A program made the translations under genes and the position numbers. Shown here piece after piece: positions 7,060-15,472 of a DNA stretch of 64,000 nucleotides; position 1 is the first letter of the stretch; each line of letters begins with the position of its first letter. The DNA comes from Chitinophaga pendula. GTDB lineage: Bacteria > Bacteroidota > Bacteroidia > Chitinophagales > Chitinophagaceae. The notes under the pieces were generated by a model. That model was not told the DNA's origin. It did no database searches and saw only the letters and a program-made list of their open reading frames with translations. Location of the stretch: positions 806,001 to 870,000 of the forward strand of contig NZ_CP077769.1 of NCBI RefSeq assembly GCF_020386615.1, given 5' to 3'.

Positions 7060-9738
7060 TTACAGGTCATAGAACTGGCGGGTCCTGTTAATACGTAGAT
7101 CACGGAGTAAACCTGACTTAGCCGTGATAGAAATACTGAATTGACGGACAAACCCGTAGGGAACAAGGTTAATAGCCAGGTTGAAATCATGCAGGTCACG
7201 GGTGATATACATAGTCGTATAAGCGATCTGTTTCTTAATGAAATCAATCCCACTGGTCACCCCCAGCTTCCATTTCGGCGTAATGTTCATATCTCCGTTG
7301 AAACTGAGATACTGCACAAAACTGTAGACCAGTCCGCCGGCCAGCGCATTGATCTGTTTACTGTAGGTCAGACTATACGATATATCTAACCGCCAGGCAA
7401 TATCAAAGTCCGCATACTCGCCGGGATTATTACGCATCCGTTGCAGTTGCTGCTGCTGTGCAGCATACGCCGCATCTGTCGGCTGTGTACTGGCCGCCTG
7501 ATCGATCTCGGCCTCCTTTTTCTTACTCTTGCCATCGTTGGATTGGAAAGAAGTACTCAACGATACCGATGCATTCGTGAGCCTGCCCAGGCTTAGTTGC
7601 CCTGCCTGCCATACATACCGGTCCTGCCGGATACCTTGTGCATCCACTACATATGGATCTATCGTACCGTTGGCCGAAATATTCAATTTATCGAATAAAG
7701 TGCTACGTGCATAAATACCGAACGTACCCAACTTGAATGAGTCAGCCATCAGGTTGTAGCCGCCCGTGATACCAAATCCATCTAATATCTTGATCTTTTT
7801 CTCCCTACGTCCGCTGGTGTCTTTTTTAGAGGCCACCTTCATCTCCAGGTTATTATCTATCTGGAAGTTAATACCGCCGAACGTTCCTTCTGATGGTACG
7901 CCTATCACCGAGTTGGGAAAATAAGAGATACGCTGCGTGGCGCCGCTTTTGTTGTACTGTACATTTTGATAATAGACGGCTGCCAGGTCAGGTTTATAGT
8001 TAGCACTGATGCTGGGCCTTACCAAGTGCCGGATCGCCTTTATACGGGAGCCCTTCCGGAAAGTATAACGGCCGTCGATCGTCGTCGTAACGGAAACACT
8101 GAAACTAACCTCCCGCGCAGTATAGAAACCAACAACAGCGCTGGTATCAATACCGCCTATAGAGTCCGCATTGACTACCTTATCAGGATTCCACTTCAAC
8201 GTGGTCTTACGGGTATACCAATATTCATTGTAACTGATGCCGGGCGTGAAAGTGAAGTTTTTGAATACCGGGATGGAGAAGGAGAGCGGAATACTATGTT
8301 GCACACCCGCCTGCCAACGGTCAAACATACCGGGTTTCAGGAATAGACTGTCTTTGAAATCCACCCGGTTACGGAATTGTGCATTGTAAGACAAACCGAT
8401 CTTATGATACCATTTCGTAACACCGGTCATCTCCCTAGGTTGAAATGGATAAAGTGTATTCACCGTAAACGATCCGTCCGGAAAAGTGATGTTTACATCC
8501 CGCGTAGTAGTCACCTGACTGTGATTCATGCTCATCGTCAGGTTAAATGGTTTGCCCTGCCAGGTCTTGGAAAAGTTGATGGAAGAGTTCATTGTATTGT
8601 TCACATGACCGGCATAGTCCGTCACATTGAATCGGTTATAACTGGAGGTGCCAAAGTTGACCTGCGCGCCAAAATTAATCCCGGGCCGGGCTTTACCGTC
8701 CATCGTATGGTTCCACGTCACCCGGAAATCCCGGGATCGTGTGAACTCCGCAGCGATCTTAGGGTCGCCTCCCACCAGCGTGTTCGCCATGTTGATCGTA
8801 AGGCCGCCGTTATATTGGTAGCGTTGCCGGTAGGTCGGACTGGCCGTTAGGCTCCAGCTGCCATAAGAATATACAGAGCCGCGTACTGTTAGATCAAAGT
8901 GTTCGCCCATCCCCAGGTAGTACCCTCCGTTTTCTAACCCAACCCCTTTCTGCTGACTGGTTACGAACTCCGGTGGTAAAATACCCGATCGCTGACCATG
9001 GGTAATAGGGAAGATGGCAAATGGAATGAAAAGTGGAGTAGGGATACCTTCTATCTCCAGGTTCGCCGCTCCCGAAATGATCAGCTTATCAGGGATCACC
9101 TTGATCTTACGGGCACGGAACTGGAAATGAGGAGTATCCAGGTTACAGGTAGTGAATGCATTACCGAAACCAAAGATGTCGCCGTCCTGCTGCCGTTTCG
9201 ATTCCCGGCTCATCACGAAGGCCTCCCCATACTGCGCACGCGTACGGTATATCTTGGCCCGTTGCGATCCCAGATGATAGCGCAAAGTATCCGATTCAAA
9301 ACTTTGCCCGGTCTGGTTCATGACCGGCAACTCCGTTTTTTTACCTGCCGTATCGTTGGCCGGGGAGGCTTCCATAATACCCGATCGCTGCTCGTAAGTG
9401 ATATGGCCCGCATCCAGCTTCATCTCTTTGTATTGCGTATTCGCCTTACCGTAAAGATGGATACGTTTCTCCGGTACCACCAGCACCATAGAGTCTTTCG
9501 CCTTATAGTGAACAGGCGCGTCGAGTTTACTGTTAGACAACTTATAAGCAATGCTATCGCCTGGTGGAACAGTATCTTTCACCGGCAACGTATCTGCCGG
9601 AAAATGACTGTTTGAACGCGCACGAGGAGCTGCTGCCGTCGATACAATAAGGATGGCAACACCGGAAAGTGCCGGCAATAGAAAACCCAGTTGCTGCACC
9701 TGTCTGTAACAGACATTTACAACATGAATGATAAACAA
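7060..9738 (-). CDS. lptD: LptD/OstA-like outer-membrane LPS assembly protein
   Basis: A 892-residue outer-membrane protein that would insert lipopolysaccharide in the outer leaflet with LptE. After a signal segment (LGFLLPALSGVAILIVSTAAA) comes an OstA-like N-domain with KRIHLYGKANTQYKEMKLDAGHITYEQRSG-type repeats and the conserved DTPHFQFRARKIKVIPDKLIISGAANLEIEG passage, then a large barrel. TPLFIPFAIFPITHGQRSGILPPEF matches the divergent Bacteroidota LptD group. The only in-frame starts are TTG at 9738 or a GTG 13 codons later; I keep the TTG, so the N-terminus is uncertain. Essential envelope function is inferred from family. Confidence 0.85.
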   Translation of the reverse strand: MFIIHVVNVCYRQVQQLGFLLPALSGVAILIVSTAAAPRARSNSHFPADTLPVKDTVPPGDSIAYKLSNSKLDAPVHYKAKDSMVLVVPEKRIHLYGKANTQYKEMKLDAGHITYEQRSGIMEASPANDTAGKKTELPVMNQTGQSFESDTLRYHLGSQRAKIYRTRAQYGEAFVMSRESKRQQDGDIFGFGNAFTTCNLDTPHFQFRARKIKVIPDKLIISGAANLEIEGIPTPLFIPFAIFPITHGQRSGILPPEFVTSQQKGVGLENGGYYLGMGEHFDLTVRGSVYSYGSWSLTASPTYRQRYQYNGGLTINMANTLVGGDPKIAAEFTRSRDFRVTWNHTMDGKARPGINFGAQVNFGTSSYNRFNVTDYAGHVNNTMNSSINFSKTWQGKPFNLTMSMNHSQVTTTRDVNITFPDGSFTVNTLYPFQPREMTGVTKWYHKIGLSYNAQFRNRVDFKDSLFLKPGMFDRWQAGVQHSIPLSFSIPVFKNFTFTPGISYNEYWYTRKTTLKWNPDKVVNADSIGGIDTSAVVGFYTAREVSFSVSVTTTIDGRYTFRKGSRIKAIRHLVRPSISANYKPDLAAVYYQNVQYNKSGATQRISYFPNSVIGVPSEGTFGGINFQIDNNLEMKVASKKDTSGRREKKIKILDGFGITGGYNLMADSFKLGTFGIYARSTLFDKLNISANGTIDPYVVDAQGIRQDRYVWQAGQLSLGRLTNASVSLSTSFQSNDGKSKKKEAEIDQAASTQPTDAAYAAQQQQLQRMRNNPGEYADFDIAWRLDISYSLTYSKQINALAGGLVYSFVQYLSFNGDMNITPKWKLGVTSGIDFIKKQIAYTTMYITRDLHDFNLAINLVPYGFVRQFSISITAKSGLLRDLRINRTRQFYDL

Positions 9739-9897
9739 GGTAATGGTAATTAAGGTCCTGCTAAATGATGTTCGATGTTTTAGTCTTCATCTCCTCTTGC
9801 TGTCAAAAGAGGTAACAGGTAAACGGTAGCGTTCCTTAGATTACGCGTCGGATGTAAGGTTTTAGGTAATGCTTAATATAGGTTCGTTCGGGTTATG

Positions 9898-10437
9898 TTA
9901 TTGCTTGGGCGCAACAGGTACCGTCACCTGCAGCGTCGTAAAGTCAGAGTCATTGCCTTTGGATTCTCCAATACCAAATTCTCCGCGGTTTACTTTAAAA
10001 GTACCGTTGAATACACCATTGGCACCATTCCGGGTGAAGGTAAAAGGAATCGTCAATGGCTTTTTTACACCGTGAAGATCCAACGTACCGCTGGTCTCAT
10101 AACCACTGGCCGTCTTGGTAGCACCGTTGGCAGTAAAATGTATAACAGGATATTTCTCAGCATCAAACCATTTCTCACCACGGGCATGTTTGTTCTTCAA
10201 CCCCATCCCCGTATTAATAGAAGCCACATCTATGGTAACGTCAAATTTAGCGCCCGCCAGTTCATGCTCGTCAAAGACAATATTGCCTTTCAGCGTCTTG
10301 AAACCACCGTCCGCATATTTGCCGGAAAACTTCACCGCATAATCATCTCCAATAGACCATTCCTGCACTTTCATCCAGGCAAATGCAGCAGAGCATAATA
10401 AAAAGGTAGCCAATAACAGGTAAAGACCCTTCTTCAT
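9898..10437 (-). CDS. YceI-family periplasmic protein
   Basis: A 179-residue lipocalin-like secreted protein. Residues 1-20 are a signal peptide (MKKGLYLLLATFLLCSAAFA). The mature part carries the YceI pattern: KFSGKYADGGFKTLKGNIVFDEHELAGAKFDVTIDVASINTG, a KHARGEKWFDAEKYPVIHF block and GTLDLHGVKKPLTIPF. YceI proteins bind isoprenoid-like lipids in the periplasm; the ligand here is unknown. The start is the MKK start, which begins a clear signal peptide; the frame is open further upstream without a sensible N-terminus. It lies 159 bases upstream of lptD on the same strand, possibly co-transcribed. Confidence 0.92.
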   Translation of the reverse strand: MKKGLYLLLATFLLCSAAFAWMKVQEWSIGDDYAVKFSGKYADGGFKTLKGNIVFDEHELAGAKFDVTIDVASINTGMGLKNKHARGEKWFDAEKYPVIHFTANGATKTASGYETSGTLDLHGVKKPLTIPFTFTRNGANGVFNGTFKVNRGEFGIGESKGNDSDFTTLQVTVPVAPKQ

Positions 10438-10580
10438 AGTGTGTGTATATTTGAACGTTGAATGGTGATAGGTACAACTCTTTAAGAGTACAGGTCGTAA
10501 AATTAGGGAGCTATAAGTTAACTTTATCACAAAATATAAAATGGTCCTGCTAACAAAAAGGCTAGCGACCGCTTGCTAAT

Positions 10581-10818
10581 ATGTACGAACCTCTTTTTCA
10601 CTTCCTGCACCTCTTTATAACATCCCGGCAGCAGACCAGGACCTGATCAGCAACAACCTGGAATACCGTACTATATGGGCGAAGACACCACCACTTGCTA
10701 CCGCAATGTCATGCTGCACCAGCCCGATATCGCACTGCGTGTACTGCTGAGCGATGTAGCCTCCTCCCTCGGCATTACCCAGCAATCCCTTAGCCGGATA
10801 CGCCGCAACCTGCGCTAA
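10581..10818 (+). pseudogene. Decayed Crp/Fnr-family regulator
   Basis: Three frames together spell a shrunken Crp/Fnr regulator. From ATG 10581 one frame gives an N-terminus like MYEPLFHFLHLFI. A second frame then reads AADQDLISNNLEYRTI. The third ends with PDIALRVLLSDVASSLGITQQSLSRIRRNLR and a stop, which is the C-terminal helix-turn-helix of this family. The cyclic-nucleotide-binding middle (about 100 residues) is missing. The intact paralogue at 46.6 kb has the equivalent IASLLGVTPVSLSRIRKR. Frameshifts plus internal deletion indicate a dead gene. Confidence 0.75.
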
Positions 10819-10911
10819 TTTGTCCGGAATGAACCCCATATCTGACCAAAATACCCCAACCCAGTCAGGTCGCGTTATGTAGCTTTACGGCCACAATCAA
10901 CCTACCTATAT

Positions 10912-11340
10912 ATGGCGAACATCGAGCATATCAATTACATCAAAGCCCCGGCAGCTAAAGTGTATGAAACACTGACCACCCAGAAAGGACTGGCAGAAGT
11001 TTGGACCCGCAAACTCATCGTACAGCCAACCGTCGACTTCGTTTGTTCTTTCGACTTTAACGATAACTATGCCACCCGCATGAAAGTGCGCGACCTCCGT
11101 CCCAATGAATACATCCGCTGGGAATGCGTCTTCTCCGATGAAGAATGGATCGGCACCGAGATCGTATTCGAACTGACAGAGAATAAAGGTACCACCGCCC
11201 TCGTCCTCAAACAGCTTCACTGGAAAGCCGTCACCGAATTCTACCGTTATTGCAACTACAACTGGGCCATGTTCCTCTACAGCCTGAAGTCTTACTGCGA
11301 AGAAGGCAAAGGAATGCCCTTTCAGGAACGTAAGTTCTGA
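10912..11340 (+). CDS. SRPBCC/AHSA1-like (START fold) protein
   Basis: A 142-residue cytoplasmic protein of the SRPBCC superfamily, which forms a hydrophobic ligand cavity. Evidence is the N-terminal IEHINYIKAPAAKVYETLTTQKGLAEVWTRKL, a mid-protein LRPNEYIRWECVFSDEEWIGTEIVFEL and a C-terminal amphipathic helix (WAMFLYSLKSYCEEGKG) typical of AHSA1-type domains. Specific function unknown. It stands between the decayed Crp gene and an SDR gene on the same strand and has no obvious terminator before the SDR promoter. Confidence 0.85.
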   Translation: MANIEHINYIKAPAAKVYETLTTQKGLAEVWTRKLIVQPTVDFVCSFDFNDNYATRMKVRDLRPNEYIRWECVFSDEEWIGTEIVFELTENKGTTALVLKQLHWKAVTEFYRYCNYNWAMFLYSLKSYCEEGKGMPFQERKF

Positions 11341-11416
11341 CGCTACGTTTTCCCCTTTGTTTGATTATGACAAGTATTCGTTTGACAACGACAACCACAT
11401 TTGTGAGCGATCGCCT

Positions 11417-11424
11417 TACCTTTG
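11417..11424 (+). promoter_or_regulatory. -7 promoter element (TACCTTTG) of the SDR gene
   Basis: Exact TAnnTTTG match ending 23 bases before the SDR start codon. No -33 TTTG with consensus spacing is obvious. Confidence 0.55.
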
Positions 11425-11447
11425 AGTATCAAAAAAAACAGTAGACG

Positions 11448-12281
11448 ATGGCACAGCAAAAAGTATGGTTTGTAACAGGAGCCTCCAAAGGATTAGGCTT
11501 GTCATTAGTAAAGAAATTACTGGCTGCCGGCGAAAAGGTAGCCGCTACCTCCCGTAATGCCGCCGCTTTGATCAGCGCAGCAGGAGGAGAGCAACCCAAC
11601 CTGCTGGCACTGGAAACGGAACTGGGCAACCTCGCCAGCGTAGAGAAAGCGATCCGCACCACCAACGACACCTTCGGACGCCTGGATGTGATCGTGAATA
11701 ACGCCGGTTACGGCATAGGCGGTACCGTAGAAGAGTTGACAGAACAGGAGATCAGGGACAACTATGAAGTGAATGTGTTCGGTACCATCAATGTGATCAA
11801 AGCCGCCTCACCCTATCTGCGCGCACAACGCTCCGGTCATGTGATCAATATCGCCTCCATCGCCGGATTTGCAGCAGCCACCGGATGGGCGATATATGCC
11901 TCCAGCAAATTTGCCATCATGGGCCTCTCCGAAGTACTCGCAGAAGACCTGAAATCTTTCGGTGTCAAAGTAACAGTGGTCGCTCCCGGCGCTTTCCGCA
12001 CAGCATTCCTCTCCGCAGACTCGCTGACCATGACCAGCAATCCTATCGCTGATTATTCCGCAGTGAGAACCTCTCACGAAAAATATGCGAAAATGGATGG
12101 CCAACAGGCCGGAGATCCCGATAAAGCAGCAGACGTATTCATCGAATTGGCAGCACTCAAAGAACCACCAGTAAGGCTTTTCCTGGGAACAGACGCCTAT
12201 AACAGGGCTAAGCAGAAAATAGAACTACTCGACTCGGAACTGGAAACATGGAAGGATTTAACAACGAAGACTGATTACTAA
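11448..12281 (+). CDS. SDR-family NAD(P)-dependent oxidoreductase
   Basis: A 277-residue classical short-chain dehydrogenase/reductase. The nucleotide-binding TGASKGLG is at residues 10-17, followed by TSRN (NADP preference suggested by the basic context), the NNAGYG structural motif near 86, a Ser-containing NIASIAG segment and the YASSK catalytic Tyr/Lys motif near 151. C-terminal residues contain the PGAFRT loop. Substrate cannot be inferred. It has its own TAnnTTTG promoter and a hairpin terminator, so it is probably monocistronic. Confidence 0.93.
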   Translation: MAQQKVWFVTGASKGLGLSLVKKLLAAGEKVAATSRNAAALISAAGGEQPNLLALETELGNLASVEKAIRTTNDTFGRLDVIVNNAGYGIGGTVEELTEQEIRDNYEVNVFGTINVIKAASPYLRAQRSGHVINIASIAGFAAATGWAIYASSKFAIMGLSEVLAEDLKSFGVKVTVVAPGAFRTAFLSADSLTMTSNPIADYSAVRTSHEKYAKMDGQQAGDPDKAADVFIELAALKEPPVRLFLGTDAYNRAKQKIELLDSELETWKDLTTKTDY

Positions 12282-12301
12282 GAAAAGCACCAGCAAACAA
12301 T

Positions 12302-12340
12302 AAGGGGTGACCGGATCTATTCGGCCACCCCTTTTCTTTT
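12302..12340 (+). terminator. Rho-independent terminator after the SDR gene
   Basis: AAGGGGTGACCGGA and TTCGGCCACCCCTT form a 14-bp stem with minor mismatches around a short loop, followed by TTTCTTTTT. Confidence 0.8.
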
Positions 12341-12634
12341 TGCTTATGAGGCATCTGTTCCTGATGCAAAGAAATAAAAACAGATTACTAAGATGAATAC
12401 ACTTCAAAAGCCGCCTGCAGATCATTAGCTAACGATTGTACATCACGCTCCCAGCACCTGATAGCTCGGGGCACAAGGTCTATAATTCGGACGATAAGAT
12501 AGTTAACGACTTGTTAATATCATCAGCGCGGTAGTAATATATATAGCCTTGCTTCCACCCGGATGAATAGATCATTTTAACAATACCTTAGACTTGTTTT
12601 ATGGATCTTGCTACCCACAAAATAATACACCTAT
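12341..12634. other. Intergenic region before the hydrolase gene
   Basis: About 290 AT-rich bases with no supported gene. A TACCTTAG sequence near 12583, one mismatch from the -7 consensus, could drive the downstream hydrolase. Nothing else was seen. Confidence 0.4.
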
Positions 12635-13768
12635 ATGCCTCAGAACTACCTGGTTCGTACATGGCTGATCGTAATAGTGTTGATCAGCACACAAGCTTGT
12701 AAGACCTCCTCTGCAGACAGCCGGATGTCATATTCTTCGGGTTTCCAGGTATTGAGAGCGATCGATACTTCGAGAACGTATAAACCCAATGCCTCATCAG
12801 ATGACTACCTGCGTCATCGGCTGGTAGATATCGATATCTGGTATCCCGCCCAACTGGCGCCTACTGACCAACCACTACGTTTCCATAACCTGCTCGGCCT
12901 ACTGGAATTCCGGGCTAACTATTACACCAATACGAACACGGCAACAGGAATAACCAATAGGATCGCAAAATCCCTGTGTGAGGGTTTTGCATGCAGCGAC
13001 TCCGCCCGGCTACTATCACTGGAAACCAACACCTACGATCAACCTACACCGGCTATCGGCAAGTTCCCGGTCATATTATATCTCGCCAGCTACAACGGCA
13101 TGGCATATGAAAATTATCAGTTGTTCGAACGCCTGTCCAGTCAGGGCTTTGTAGTAGTGTCGATCAGCTCTATCGGCAGGTATCCTGGAGATATGACCAT
13201 GAAAAAAGCAGATATGATGGAACAAGTCAACGATGCCATGTTTGCACTCCGGCACCTACCCGGCAAACTATACCTTGACCTGACCAAAATAGGCATATTA
13301 GGCTATAGCTGGGGCTCCATGGCCGCCGCTTCCCTCGCCAGCCGCATACCAGGCATCTCTTGTATAGTAGACTGGGATGGTTCCACCTTTCACCATTATG
13401 GCGCCAACCCCGCCGAAGACGCCGATTTCGATAGCATTCGCAACGGCGCCTTCCACAACCTGAAAATAACCATCCCATACCTGCGAATGGAAAGTACCAA
13501 AGTAGATACCACGCAACGCTACAAGGCAGTGTATAACTTCCTGGAAAAAGTCAAAGGCCCCCACTTCGTACTAGGCATTGACGCCGCCGCTCATGAGGAC
13601 TTCAGCAGCCTGCCCTCCGCTACCCGCCAGTCCGGTAATTGTACCAGCGATAGTGTCTACCAGACAATTTCAACATTGACGATCAGCTATTTCGAAGACC
13701 ACCTGGAAGGTAAACACTCCTTCGATACCCAACTGAAAAAACAGCAACATAGCCTGCACCAGCGATAG
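12635..13768 (+). CDS. Alpha/beta-hydrolase lipoprotein
   Basis: A 377-residue lipoprotein (signal ending ISTQAC, Cys22) with an alpha/beta-hydrolase fold resembling PAF-acetylhydrolase/dienelactone-hydrolase types. The nucleophile elbow GYSWGS is at residues 223-228 (Ser225). A PVILYLASYNG strand-turn at ~145-155 would form the oxyanion region. AAHEDFSS supplies the probable catalytic His320. A VDIDIWYPAQ block near residue 70 is typical of PAF-AH-like proteins. Natural substrate unknown; an ester or lipid is likely. It precedes the run of GG-leader peptides on the same strand, but the ~170-base gap makes operon membership uncertain. Confidence 0.82.
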   Translation: MPQNYLVRTWLIVIVLISTQACKTSSADSRMSYSSGFQVLRAIDTSRTYKPNASSDDYLRHRLVDIDIWYPAQLAPTDQPLRFHNLLGLLEFRANYYTNTNTATGITNRIAKSLCEGFACSDSARLLSLETNTYDQPTPAIGKFPVILYLASYNGMAYENYQLFERLSSQGFVVVSISSIGRYPGDMTMKKADMMEQVNDAMFALRHLPGKLYLDLTKIGILGYSWGSMAAASLASRIPGISCIVDWDGSTFHHYGANPAEDADFDSIRNGAFHNLKITIPYLRMESTKVDTTQRYKAVYNFLEKVKGPHFVLGIDAAAHEDFSSLPSATRQSGNCTSDSVYQTISTLTISYFEDHLEGKHSFDTQLKKQQHSLHQR

Positions 13769-13936
13769 ACCACAATCGTACCTAGTGCAGTGTCGATACA
13801 GCCATTTGACATATTTTTATATGACAAGTCTGGATACCTGTTTACAACTGTCACACATGTAAGAGCCTCCCGGCCGGAACTACTGCTTATCAACCTGTCC
13901 ATGTCTATTCGTTTTCACCTTTAATACCCCTTTGTT

Positions 13937-14152
13937 ATGAAAAAAATGCATGCCTTTACACCACTACACCGCGATGAAATGAAACATATTGCAGGCGGTG
14001 GCGTTGTCATCAGAAGAGATAATTGCCTATGTAGGGCCGGCGTTACCAATTGCGGGGATTGCTGCCTCCGGGCACACCCCAATGATCCCAGGTTCTACAC
14101 GCAATGTCTGGCCAACTGCAAACGCAGCTGTGGCCCCATCGCCACCAATTAA
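13937..14152 (+). CDS. GG-leader cysteine-rich peptide precursor 2
   Basis: A 71-residue precursor with the shared leader: MKK start, PLHRDEMKHI, then AGGG at residues 19-22. The core of about 50 residues has eight cysteines, including C-x-C near its start, one CC pair and three near the C-terminus (C-x3-C-x3-C). Charged and Asn-rich spacers suggest a soluble disulfide-rich peptide. It is the first of three same-strand precursors within 900 bases. No maturation enzyme is adjacent. Product unknown. Confidence 0.8.
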   Translation: MKKMHAFTPLHRDEMKHIAGGGVVIRRDNCLCRAGVTNCGDCCLRAHPNDPRFYTQCLANCKRSCGPIATN

Positions 14153-14167
14153 CGGAAGTTCATCCGG

Positions 14168-14196
14168 CCGTAGCGATGCCTGCCGTATCGCTACGG
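14168..14196 (+). terminator. Perfect 10-bp hairpin between peptide genes 2 and 3
   Basis: CCGTAGCGAT and ATCGCTACGG pair exactly around a 9-base loop, 16 bases after the stop codon. There is no T-run, so it may stabilise a 3' end or act as a weak terminator. Confidence 0.5.
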
Positions 14197-14342
14197 TCAA
14201 TGTAATGTCACCACTCCTCGCTGGCAATCCCACAGCAGCCATTTGTTTTATTTTAGAAAGAAGGTTCGAATAAGAAATGCCAACACCTAACCTTGAAACG
14301 AGTAGCACCTGTAATGACGACGATCAATCAATTCCAATACAT

Positions 14343-14543
14343 ATGAAAAAGATAACCCAATTAGGAACAAAGCTGTCCCGTCACGAATTAATCCATGTCA
14401 CTGGTGGAGGTCTTAAAGAATATGCCCGCCCGGCCTGTCTGCCCGGAGGTATTTGCCCGGTAGGGCAATGCTGCTGGAATAGTAGCTCCTGCTGGCCTAT
14501 TGGTACACCTGGCCGCCTTTGCGATCCCCCTCAGGAAGCATAA
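14343..14543 (+). CDS. GG-leader cysteine-rich peptide precursor 3 (knottin-like spacing)
   Basis: A 66-residue precursor. The frame extends upstream to 14277, but the MKK start at 14343 restores the family leader (KLSRHELIHVTGGG, glycines 21-23). The core has six cysteines in a C-x5-C-x4-CC-x5-C-x9-C arrangement, the C-C-CC-C-C framework of inhibitor-cystine-knot peptides, with Gly/Pro-rich loops (CLPGGIC, GTPGRLC). The leader is closest to precursor 4. Whether the peptide is a toxin, signal or structural element cannot be told. Confidence 0.8.
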   Translation: MKKITQLGTKLSRHELIHVTGGGLKEYARPACLPGGICPVGQCCWNSSSCWPIGTPGRLCDPPQEA

Positions 14544-14653
14544 TACTTTACCAGACAGCCCGCTATTACCACGTTACCTTAAAAATACCACCTGCTGGTG
14601 GTGTGCTTAAAACTGTAATTCTTATCTACGCTTAACTTTCAAAATCGACACCC

Positions 14654-14833
14654 ATGAACAAACTGAAAAAACTGGGAGCTACACTTTCCCGTGAGCAAAT
14701 GACCCGCGTTACTGGCGGTGGCACACAAATGAATGCCCTTCTTCCTCCCTGCCTCGTAGGAGGTGGTTGCGCTAACAGAACTTTTTGTTGCATCAATGGT
14801 GCTTGCAGACCTTGCATCATTGATCCACTGTAA
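14654..14833 (+). CDS. GG-leader cysteine-rich peptide precursor 4 (knottin-like spacing)
   Basis: A 59-residue precursor. The leader reads MNKLKKLGATLSREQMTRVTGGG (glycines 21-23), nearly the same as precursor 3. The core has six cysteines spaced C-x5-C-x5-CC-x4-C-x2-C, again C-C-CC-C-C. The first segments align with those of precursor 3 (CLPGGIC against CLVGGGC), indicating tandem duplication followed by divergence. It ends before a long hairpin terminator. The longer minus-strand ORFs over it lack a leader and are shadows. Confidence 0.8.
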   Translation: MNKLKKLGATLSREQMTRVTGGGTQMNALLPPCLVGGGCANRTFCCINGACRPCIIDPL

Positions 14834-14844
14834 TTTCTCCGGAC

Positions 14845-14890
14845 ACACATTGAAAAAAGGGAGGCCAAACAGCTTCCCTTTTTAATGTGT
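14845..14890. terminator. Bidirectional-looking long hairpin terminator
   Basis: ACACATTGAAAAAAGGGAGG pairs with CTTCCCTTTTTAATGTGT; the A-tract on one arm and T-tract on the other give T-runs on both strands. It closes the three-peptide run. Confidence 0.75.
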
Positions 14891-15063
14891 TGAATACCAT
14901 GTTGTTATGATGATTTGTGGTATGTGCATTTTTGTGTTTTTAACTATTTGATTATTAATTAGTTAAAAGGGTCTTGTATATCTCAGGTCCACCTATCCTG
15001 TATCATTCGCTTAATTAACCTATAACATTCCTATAAGCATCCCTATATCTCCCCAATAAACAT
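14891..15063. other. AT-rich intergenic spacer
   Basis: About 170 AT-rich bases between the convergent peptide genes 4 and 5. No gene or clear regulatory site was seen. Confidence 0.4.
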
Positions 15064-15093
15064 AAAAAAGGGGCCGGCCTTTCGGCCAACCCC
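15064..15093 (-). terminator. Terminator of peptide gene 5
   Basis: GGGG-CC-GGCC pairs with GGCC-AA-CCCC around a TTTC loop. Read on the minus strand it ends in six T residues, about 30 bases after the stop codon of precursor 5. Confidence 0.75.
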
Positions 15094-15122
15094 GGGTCAT
15101 AGCGGTAATCAAAACTTGAAGG

Positions 15123-15338
15123 CTAACCTACCTGATGCGGTTCTACGGTAATGCAGAAACAGATATTGCGTCTCAGCATACAATAGGGTGTAGAGCCAGG
15201 ATCGCTGCTACAAATTACCACACATTCCTGTTGGGAGTTACAGTATGGTACGTCTTGTCTGCCGGTACCACCCGTTACTTCCTTCAGTTGTTGCCGGGAT
15301 AATGTCTGACCATACAGGTTGGTGCGCAATTTGCTCAT
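15123..15338 (-). CDS. GG-leader cysteine-rich peptide precursor 5
   Basis: A 71-residue precursor on the opposite strand from its relatives. The leader has MSKLRTN then QTLSRQQLKEVTGG (glycines 23-24, followed by T rather than a third G). The core has six cysteines spaced C-x5-C-x3-C-x9-C-x6-C-x-C. It has its own terminator and is divergent from the GxxH lipoprotein gene, with ~135 bases of shared upstream region. Inversion relative to the three-gene run suggests local rearrangement. Product unknown. Confidence 0.8.
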   Translation of the reverse strand: MSKLRTNLYGQTLSRQQLKEVTGGTGRQDVPYCNSQQECVVICSSDPGSTPYCMLRRNICFCITVEPHQVG

Positions 15339-15472
15339 GTCAAATAATTATGAGGGTTGAAAAAATGGTAAGGTGTAACAATTGATAACCTGAAACTAAC
15401 ACAAACGCCCGCATGGACAATGCAGTAGAAATCACCATAAAGAGTATATCTTGGTAATCCAAACACTACCGA

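Noticed and set aside
14250..14280. GTTCGAAT sequence suggestive of a tRNA T-arm
   Set aside because: No acceptor stem, D-arm or anticodon arm could be folded around it.
13937..14833. Class I lanthipeptide cluster
   Set aside because: The leaders resemble that group, but no dehydratase or cyclase gene is present and Cys counts suggest disulfides; kept as GG-leader peptides only.
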